Positions 32,124 to 37,640 of a DNA stretch of 37,640 bases are shown piece by piece. Numbering within the stretch: position 1 is the first letter of the stretch; each line of letters opens with the position of its first letter. The position numbers were made by a program, and so were the translations under genes. The stretch is from Clostridiales bacterium Firm_05 (GTDB taxonomy: Bacteria; Bacillota; Clostridia; Oscillospirales; Ruminococcaceae): positions 1-37,640 of the forward strand of contig LVAK01000108.1 in the NCBI GenBank assembly GCA_001604035.1. Direction: 5' to 3'. Below the pieces are notes generated by a model. It was not told the origin of the DNA. It saw nothing but the letters and a program-made list of their open reading frames with translations, and did no database searches.

Positions 32124-33653
32124 TCAGCGGTAGCTTCCGTGCTTTTTCTTGAATTCCTTTTTTTCTTCATACATTGCCTTATCCGCACGTTTGAATACAA
32201 GCTCAAATGCAGCGTCATCGGAAACATATTCCGCGAGTCCTACAGCAGCGGAATATCTCAGCCACGGATCTGCATCCTCCTGCTCGTAAGACTCTTTATA
32301 AGCCTCACGAAGCCCTTCCGCTATCTGAGCTCTGTTCTCATAGTCCTGGCCCTGAAGAATGACCGCAAATTCATCTCCGCCTATACGGAAAACCGGCGAA
32401 TGCTTAAAAAATTCACATATCATATGACAGCAGCCTTTGATATAAAGGTCACCTGCTTTATGGCCATGATCGTCATTGATGTTTTTCAGATTGTTCATAT
32501 CCACCATTATTACTGCAAATTCAGTTTCTCCCTCTGCTATGGCCTTGTTCAGCTCGCCGACCTTTCTTGTATACGCCGCCTTGCTTCCCACACCTGTCAG
32601 AGGATCTCTGTATGCCTCCTGGCTTATCTGTCCTATCTGTTCATCACGAGCCTTGATCTGACGCTCCTCCTCTGTGACATCCTGTATGCGAAGATACGAA
32701 CCGTCTATACGTCCCTTGCTATCCTTAACATGATTTTCTTCAAGCACATAGTAACGTTCATTCTCGCCCTCTCCTGCCCGGCGCTTTGATATATGTTCGT
32801 CAGGCTTTCCGGCATCACCGAAGATCGAAAGAAGCTTTCCGGTTATGGATTCATAATTGTTATCCTCTATACCGGCAAGCCGGCATCCCTGCTCATTTGC
32901 CCATATACAGCTGCCATCCGAGTCAAATATATAGAAGGCATCAGATAATCCGGAAACGATATTGGAAAGAACATTGTCCAGCAATCGCAAAGGCCTGTAA
33001 TGTATGGCAAAGAAGTATATTACCACTCCAAATACGCCGTAGCCAAGCATTGAGCGGTCAATGGCATACTGGAAGAAGATATTGTATGTCTGAAGAAGTC
33101 CTACGCCGAGCATAGTTACAAATATAACGGCAAAACGTTCTCGATTTATCTTCGTCGCCTTGACAGTGGTGATCAAATATATCAGTATGACGCAGAAGAA
33201 AACTGAATAATCCACGATACGATGGATCGCCTGTCCCCAATAAGGTACCAGCTTGTAATAGGGTGCTCCTCCGACAATTACTTCCTTTATGCTGAAAGCA
33301 TGACCAAATATGAGATTAAGGAGCATCTGTACCGCATCCGCAGCAAGCATGGCATACATTACCGTTGGCTTATGTGCTGTACTGCCTTTGCTTCGGCAGT
33401 ACACATTGGTAAAATTCACCAGAGCATACAGCACAAGATCCATGCCAAGGTAATATAGATAACAGCCGATCAGAGCAGTCGTCCTCATACTTGTTCCGAC
33501 TATAAACAGATTTCCGAGTACCGGAGGTATCAGCGCTGACTCGAGAAAAGCAACCGAATTTCTGGCAGGTCTGTCTGAACGGCGAGCCAGAATGGTGCAT
33601 ATCAACAATGCAATAATAAGAACGAGAAACAATATGGAATAGGTCAATCTCAT
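32124..33653 (-). CDS. Membrane diguanylate cyclase (7TM-PAS-GGDEF)
   Basis: 509 residues. About seven N-terminal TM helices (residues 1-220) resemble the 7TM sensor module of HisKA_7TM/7TMR proteins. A PAS domain follows (VSGLSDAFYIFDSDGSCIWA, GSYLRIQDVTEEE), then a GGDEF domain with DPLTGVGSKAAY, MVDMNNLKNINDDHGHKAGD and an intact FRIGGDEFAVIL active site. The usual RxxD product-inhibition site five residues before GGDEF is not present (KHSP). A purine-rich site (AAAGGG) lies about 9 nt upstream of the ATG. It makes c-di-GMP, the opposite activity to the HD-GYP protein at 920-3058. Confidence 0.92.
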   Translation of the reverse strand: MRLTYSILFLVLIIALLICTILARRSDRPARNSVAFLESALIPPVLGNLFIVGTSMRTTALIGCYLYYLGMDLVLYALVNFTNVYCRSKGSTAHKPTVMYAMLAADAVQMLLNLIFGHAFSIKEVIVGGAPYYKLVPYWGQAIHRIVDYSVFFCVILIYLITTVKATKINRERFAVIFVTMLGVGLLQTYNIFFQYAIDRSMLGYGVFGVVIYFFAIHYRPLRLLDNVLSNIVSGLSDAFYIFDSDGSCIWANEQGCRLAGIEDNNYESITGKLLSIFGDAGKPDEHISKRRAGEGENERYYVLEENHVKDSKGRIDGSYLRIQDVTEEERQIKARDEQIGQISQEAYRDPLTGVGSKAAYTRKVGELNKAIAEGETEFAVIMVDMNNLKNINDDHGHKAGDLYIKGCCHMICEFFKHSPVFRIGGDEFAVILQGQDYENRAQIAEGLREAYKESYEQEDADPWLRYSAAVGLAEYVSDDAAFELVFKRADKAMYEEKKEFKKKHGSYR

Positions 33654-33726
33654 AAATCCACGCCCTTTCTGAAGGGGATTATCATATATCTGACTTCAGA
33701 ATCGTTTATTTTTATGCGTTAAGTTA

Positions 33727-33755
33727 ATTATACCATATTCTTTTATCATATTCAA
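33727..33755 (-). promoter_or_regulatory. Promoter of the GGDEF gene
   Basis: On the minus strand TTGAAT (33755-33750), 17 bp, TATAAT (33732-33727). Confidence 0.7.
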
Positions 33756-33811
33756 TAGAAATTGTGTGAATTAATCAATATACAATGAAAGCTTTATTAT
33801 ATAAATAACAA

Positions 33812-33837
33812 ACAGCCTGTACTCTTATACAGGCTGT
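33812..33837 (-). terminator. Terminator of the cysteine desulfurase/scaffold operon
   Basis: ACAGCCTGTA (33812-33821) pairs with TACAGGCTGT (33828-33837); on the minus strand TTGTTATTTAT follows. Confidence 0.75.
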
Positions 33838-33879
33838 AAGCGGCTTTATAATATTATCTTAATGCAGCGCACCGGCGCA

Positions 33880-34296
33880 TTATTCCTCAGGTTCCTTGAT
33901 CTCTCCGACGATCGGAAGCGGATCTATTCCCTGACGGGTATAGTAATCCGAAAGTGCTGAACGAACTGCCTGCTCCGCAAGAACAGAGCAATGCACCTTA
34001 ACTGCCGGGAGTCCGTCAAGGGCTTCTACAACTGCCTGATTTGTCAGCTTAAGGGCATCATCGATAGACTTGCCTTTAATAAGCTCTGTTGCCATGGATG
34101 AAGTCGCAACTGCTGCTCCGCAGCCGAAGGTCTTGAACTTGACATCGGTTATTATATTGTTATCGATCTTGAGATACATCTTCATGATATCGCCGCACTT
34201 GGCATTTCCTATCTCGCCCACACCGTCTGCATCCTCTATCTCGCCCACATTGCGGGGATTTGAAAAATGGTCGAGAACTTTTTCACTGTATAACAT
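33880..34296 (-). CDS. nifU: NifU/IscU-like Fe-S cluster scaffold
   Basis: 138 residues, the scaffold on which [2Fe-2S] clusters are built before transfer to apo-proteins, in the cytoplasm. Three conserved Cys are present: NAKCGD (with its Asp), FGCGAAVATSS, and KVHCSVLAEQ. The length and short C-terminal extension after DYYTRQ fit the Firmicute NifU-N/IscU class. AAAGGAG straddles the stop codon of the desulfurase gene and lies 7 nt before the ATG; the genes are 12 nt apart, so translation is probably coupled. No IscR, HscA or HscB gene is adjacent. Confidence 0.95.
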   Translation of the reverse strand: MLYSEKVLDHFSNPRNVGEIEDADGVGEIGNAKCGDIMKMYLKIDNNIITDVKFKTFGCGAAVATSSMATELIKGKSIDDALKLTNQAVVEALDGLPAVKVHCSVLAEQAVRSALSDYYTRQGIDPLPIVGEIKEPEE

Positions 34297-34308
34297 AGCT
34301 TTTCTCCT

Positions 34309-35499
34309 TTATTCGTATTTTTCGCCCTTCATCATTTTCTCCCATACAGGTGACATTTCTCTCAGACGTGTTACTACCTTCGGAACGACCTCAAGTATAT
34401 AATCAACGTCATCATCTGTAACGTCCTCCTCAATAGAGAGCCTCATGGAACCGTGTGCAACTTCGTGCTTCAGTCCTATGGAAAGCAATACGTGTGACGG
34501 ATCAAGGGAGCCCGATGTGCAGGCAGAACCGGATGAAGCACATATCCCGTTAAGATCCAGCATGAGCAGCAATGATTCGCCCTCTATTCCCTCTATAGAT
34601 ATATTGAGATTTCCCGGCAGGCGCTTGTCCCTGTCACCGTTAAGGCGTGTATATGGCAGCTTAAGTATGCCGTCAATGAGCTTATTCCTGCGCTGGATTA
34701 TTACGGCATTCTTCTCAGCTATATTACGTGTTGCAGCTTCAATGGCAACTCCAAGTCCGACTATTGCAGGAACATTTTCTGTACCTGCACGCTTTCCTCT
34801 TTCCTGTCCGCCTCCATGGATAAGATTCGGCAATGTGATGCCCTTTCGGATATACAGTGCTCCTACGCCCTTCTGAGCGTGTATCTTATGGCCTGAAAGA
34901 GACAGCATATCTATCCCCTGACTGTGAACATCTATATCAACATGACCTACTGCCTGTACAGCATCGGTGTGGAAGAGAACCCCTTTTTCATGGCATATCG
35001 CAGCTATCTCCTCTATGGGCTGGATAGTACCTATCTCATTGTTTGCATACATTATCGTAACAAGTGCAGTATCCTCACGGATAGCATTTCTGATATCAGC
35101 AGGATCGATAAGGCCCTTGTCGCTGACAGGGACATATGTTACTTCAAAGCCGTGCTTTTCAAGATATTCTGTAGTATGCAGCACCGCATGATGCTCGAAA
35201 ACTGAGGTAATGATATGCTTCTTGCCCTTTTTGGCCATAAGCTCTGCTGTACCCTTTATAGCCCAGTTATCAGCTTCGCTTCCGCAGCTTGTAAAGAATA
35301 TCTCTCTCGGATCTGCTCCGAGTGCCTTTGCGACCTTGCTTCTTGCATCTTCAACTGCTCGCTGTGCATCTCTGCCAAGCTTGTAAATACTTGAAGCGTT
35401 GCCGTAGCCTTCACGGAAGAATGGCAGCATTGCTGCAAGGACTTCCTCCGATACAGCAGTAGTTGCAGCATTATCCGCATAAACAAAACGTTTTTCCAT
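34309..35499 (-). CDS. nifS: Cysteine desulfurase, NifS/IscS class
   Basis: 396 residues, PLP-dependent; converts cysteine to alanine and passes the sulfur as a persulfide to the NifU-like scaffold encoded next. The N-terminal [18 protein letters not shown] is typical; [18 protein letters not shown] has the Schiff-base Lys; [16 protein letters not shown] and the active-site loop [13 protein letters not shown] with the catalytic Cys are intact. GGAGGAG lies 5 nt upstream of the ATG. First gene of a two-gene operon. Confidence 0.96.
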   Translation of the reverse strand: MEKRFVYADNAATTAVSEEVLAAMLPFFREGYGNASSIYKLGRDAQRAVEDARSKVAKALGADPREIFFTSCGSEADNWAIKGTAELMAKKGKKHIITSVFEHHAVLHTTEYLEKHGFEVTYVPVSDKGLIDPADIRNAIREDTALVTIMYANNEIGTIQPIEEIAAICHEKGVLFHTDAVQAVGHVDIDVHSQGIDMLSLSGHKIHAQKGVGALYIRKGITLPNLIHGGGQERGKRAGTENVPAIVGLGVAIEAATRNIAEKNAVIIQRRNKLIDGILKLPYTRLNGDRDKRLPGNLNISIEGIEGESLLLMLDLNGICASSGSACTSGSLDPSHVLLSIGLKHEVAHGSMRLSIEEDVTDDDVDYILEVVPKVVTRLREMSPVWEKMMKGEKYE

Positions 35500-35540
35500 T
35501 TTTCTCCTCCATTAATATATATAACCTATCAACTTAGTAT

Positions 35541-35570
35541 ATTATATCACAAAACAATGTCGATTGTCTG
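35541..35570 (-). promoter_or_regulatory. Promoter of the nifS-nifU operon
   Basis: On the minus strand CAGACA (35570-35565), 18 bp, TATAAT (35546-35541). Confidence 0.5.
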
Positions 35571-35626
35571 ATTGTTAACCTTGCGAAACCACATGAACAC
35601 ACCCCACTTTCTTATATCTGCTGCAC

Positions 35627-35655
35627 TTGCAATTTAAGCGCAGATGTGGTATGAT
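35627..35655 (+). promoter_or_regulatory. Promoter of the GH25 gene
   Basis: TTGCAA (35627-35632), 17 bp, TATGAT (35650-35655). Confidence 0.65.
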
Positions 35656-35753
35656 TATTGTATATCAGGTCGGATCATACAACTGTTCCCTGATAATGTC
35701 AACCGCTGTCAGGAAGCTCTGCTGACTGTATCATTCACCATATGGAGGTCAAA

Positions 35754-36728
35754 ATGGCTGAAAAAGCACCTAAGAATAAATTCAAAGCCCTGTCTGTTGT
35801 TGAAGCGCTCCTCATAATCGGTCTTTCAGGAGAGCTTGCATGGCAGGTAAAGCTCAAAGATAAATTTCACAGATCGGATGATGCCGTTGCTGCAAGTGCA
35901 AATGTAAGCGATGATCCGCAGGTAAGAACCCGTGCAGTTATCGAAAAGGAAGAAACTCTCTACCAGCTCGACGGCAAAAAGATACTTATGAACGACGGAA
36001 CCTACGGCGAGATCTTCTGGCCGGTATTTGCAGATGTTCCTGCCTGCTCTCACAATATGGAACAGCTCGTCACCAGAAACGGATACTCCTTCTACAAGGA
36101 AAACAACAAGGTCGCCTCTATCGCAGGCGTTGATGTTTCCGACTATCAAGGCGATATCGACTGGAAAAAGGTCAAGGCTGCCGGAATAGATTTCGCTATC
36201 GTAAGAATAGGATACCGTGGCTATGGCACCGGTGAGATAGTGATCGACAAGAATTTCGGAAAGAACCTGAAAGAAGCCGATGAAGCCGGTATCAAGGTCG
36301 GCGCATATTTCTTCTCACAGGCTGTAAATACCAAAGAAGCCATCGAAGAGGCGGATCTGGTGATAGATGCTATCGCTGACTACAATATCACCTACCCTGT
36401 AATTTACGACTGGGAGCTCATCTACGGCGATAACGCCCGTACTGACAAGGTCTCCGTTGAGGAGCTTGCTGACTGCTGTATCTCCTTCTGTGAAAGAGTG
36501 CGTTCTGCCGGATATAAGCCCATGATATACCAGAACAAGAACACTACTATGTTCAAGCTTGATCTGCCAAGGCTCAAGGACTATGATTTCTGGCTCGCTG
36601 AATACGGCAAAGAGCCTACATATTACTATGATTATCAGATGTGGCAGTACGCCTCTGACGGATTTGTTCCAGGCATAAACGGCGAGGTCGATATGAATAT
36701 CAGCTTCAAGGACTACAGCACTGAATAA
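35754..36728 (+). CDS. Membrane-anchored GH25 lysozyme-type muramidase
   Basis: 324 residues. A short cytoplasmic N-terminus and one TM (SVVEALLIIGLSGELAW, residues ~13-30) are followed by a ~100-residue linker. The GH25 domain runs from about residue 120: GVDVSDYQGDIDW contains the first catalytic Asp, VIYDWELI the DxE pair, and QMWQYASDG the family's final strand. It cleaves the beta-1,4 bond between MurNAc and GlcNAc at the outer membrane face. GGAGGT lies 5 nt before ATG 35754; ATG 35742 overlaps this site and is rejected. Monocistronic. Confidence 0.92.
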   Translation: MAEKAPKNKFKALSVVEALLIIGLSGELAWQVKLKDKFHRSDDAVAASANVSDDPQVRTRAVIEKEETLYQLDGKKILMNDGTYGEIFWPVFADVPACSHNMEQLVTRNGYSFYKENNKVASIAGVDVSDYQGDIDWKKVKAAGIDFAIVRIGYRGYGTGEIVIDKNFGKNLKEADEAGIKVGAYFFSQAVNTKEAIEEADLVIDAIADYNITYPVIYDWELIYGDNARTDKVSVEELADCCISFCERVRSAGYKPMIYQNKNTTMFKLDLPRLKDYDFWLAEYGKEPTYYYDYQMWQYASDGFVPGINGEVDMNISFKDYSTE

Positions 36729-36735
36729 ATCTACA

Positions 36736-36777
36736 AAAAGCCCGAAGGTGAACAGTAAATGCTCCCTCCGGGCTTTT
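36736..36777. terminator. Terminator after the GH25 gene
   Basis: AAAAGCCCG (36736-36744) pairs with CGGGCTTTT (36769-36777), with a partly paired 24-nt interior. The next gene is convergent, ending at 36831. Confidence 0.75.
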
Positions 36778-36830
36778 AAGTTATACTTTATATCGCTGGA
36801 TAAGTACAGATCTCAGATCTGCTATCACTT

Positions 36831-37640
36831 TTAATGAGCATTATTAACGTAATTGATGTTCATTGAATCAATGCGGTATGTTCCGTCATCACGTCCTGTA
36901 AGGTGGAACTCGACAGACTTTGCAACAGTCTTTTCCATCCATGACGGGAGCTCATCAAGATAGTCAACAGAAACTGTATACGAATCCCCGCTCTTTACAA
37001 TGGACTTTATCTCAGGCTCATATGTGAATATGATCGGTTTCAGCTTTACATTATAAGCACCTGTCTCGCTGTCATAGAAGAATTTAGGCTCAACACGGCC
37101 TACTGTCGTATGTTCAAAGGGCTGATGATCCTCTCCGAAGAGCTCTACAGCCTCTGCTTCTACGTCATATGCTGATATGGATATAGTGTCTCCTCCGGCA
37201 TTTGGAGTATACTTCGACACCTTATCCTCATCCATGATTATCGACCATATAGCCGCAGTTATGAGCTGCTCTGAGCTGAGCTCAGAAGGTGAATCAAAGG
37301 AGTCTATGTCCATTATTACAGCAGGATATATCACCTCGGTAAAGCCATCCTTCTTGACCTCACCGGATGTAAAGCTGCGAATCATCTTTATGCCCTTGCC
37401 TGCAACAGTTATGATGCCTATGACAGCAAACAGAGCAAATACTACTCCCAGAACTGTATAAAGACGCTTCTTGAAGCTCTTCTTCTGAACAGCCTCAGCT
37501 TCTGCCGGATCGTCAGTTTCGCTGTGCTCACTGCGCTCGGCAATAAGCTCATCCGGATCTTCATTGAGAATATTTTCAAGAGCTGCTGCCACCTTACCCT
37601 GCTTCTTTGCAGGCTCTTCCTCCGGAGCTTTTTCCGGCTC
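36831..37640 (-). CDS. One-TM protein with extracytoplasmic domain (5' end beyond window)
   Basis: Partial: the frame is open to the window edge, so its start is not seen (the apparent start at 37592 is an internal GTG). 269 residues are visible. The N-terminal part is cytoplasmic and rich in Glu/Lys/Ala (EPEKAPEEEPAKKQGK), then a single TM near YTVLGVVFALFAVIGIITVA, then a ~200-residue outside domain with alternating strands (AAIWSIIMDEDKVSKY ... YRIDSMNINYVNNAH). Not recognised as a named family; small anchored proteins of this layout are often envelope proteins. Confidence 0.75.
   Translation of the reverse strand, partial: EPEKAPEEEPAKKQGKVAAALENILNEDPDELIAERSEHSETDDPAEAEAVQKKSFKKRLYTVLGVVFALFAVIGIITVAGKGIKMIRSFTSGEVKKDGFTEVIYPAVIMDIDSFDSPSELSSEQLITAAIWSIIMDEDKVSKYTPNAGGDTISISAYDVEAEAVELFGEDHQPFEHTTVGRVEPKFFYDSETGAYNVKLKPIIFTYEPEIKSIVKSGDSYTVSVDYLDELPSWMEKTVAKSVEFHLTGRDDGTYRIDSMNINYVNNAH

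Noticed and set aside
37177-37461. Plus-strand frame at the right edge
   Set aside because: Antisense of the partial one-TM protein, without a ribosome site.

Overview
The window looks like a chromosomal segment of a Ruminococcus-type anaerobic Firmicute (Oscillospiraceae/Ruminococcaceae). The evidence is two secreted proteins with C-terminal type I dockerin modules (12004-13746 and 29280-31955), consistent -35/-10 promoters with 17-bp spacers and AGGAGG ribosome binding sites, a BspA-type leucine-rich-repeat surface protein, c-di-GMP enzymes, and an oxygen-defence set built on ferritin, flavodoxin and rubredoxin as in strict anaerobes. The species cannot be read from the sequence.

Layout. 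1-10.4 kb is largely ordinary genome: a SpoU rRNA methyltransferase, an HD-GYP protein with a multi-spanning N-terminus, two GNAT acetyltransferases, a small unrecognised protein, a MacB/FtsX-type ABC exporter pair and an ABC-F ATPase. Between 3861 and 4066 lies a compact 206-bp inverted-repeat element that ends in outward-facing hairpins. 10.5-13.8 kb carries two secreted HExxH proteins, one a lipoprotein of the basic-secretory-protein type and one dockerin-tagged. A small protein made of seven 16-residue repeats follows on the minus strand.

14.5-22.3 kb is accessory. It opens with a tRNA-Ser(CGA) whose first 40 nt are duplicated 157 bp upstream, behind the apparent original promoter. Next come an AT-rich one-TM gene, remnants of a carboxymuconolactone decarboxylase/cupin gene and a twice-frameshifted TetR gene. 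A redox/oxygen-stress cluster follows (bacterioferritin-like protein, FMN split-barrel protein, small winged helix, NrdI-like flavodoxin, metallo-beta-lactamase-rubredoxin fusion), bracketed by imperfect ~40-bp direct repeats. After it lie a Gly-rich beta-helix lipoprotein, a structured RNA-like element and two more pseudogenes (MBL and GNAT).

22.3-37.6 kb holds a polytopic membrane protein, a three-fold repeated LRR-like protein, a small lipoprotein, a BspA-like LRR protein with a previously untracked 32-codon gene directly behind it, a large dockerin protein with a zinc-protease-like head, a diguanylate cyclase, the nifS/nifU-like Fe-S pair, a membrane-anchored GH25 lysozyme, and the 3' part of a one-TM protein that runs off the window.

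No complete insertion sequence, CRISPR array, rRNA or integrase gene was seen. The most unusual items are the half-tRNA duplication, the inverted-repeat element at 3.9 kb, the flanked stress island, the RNA-like element at 21.2 kb and the 32-residue peptide gene.
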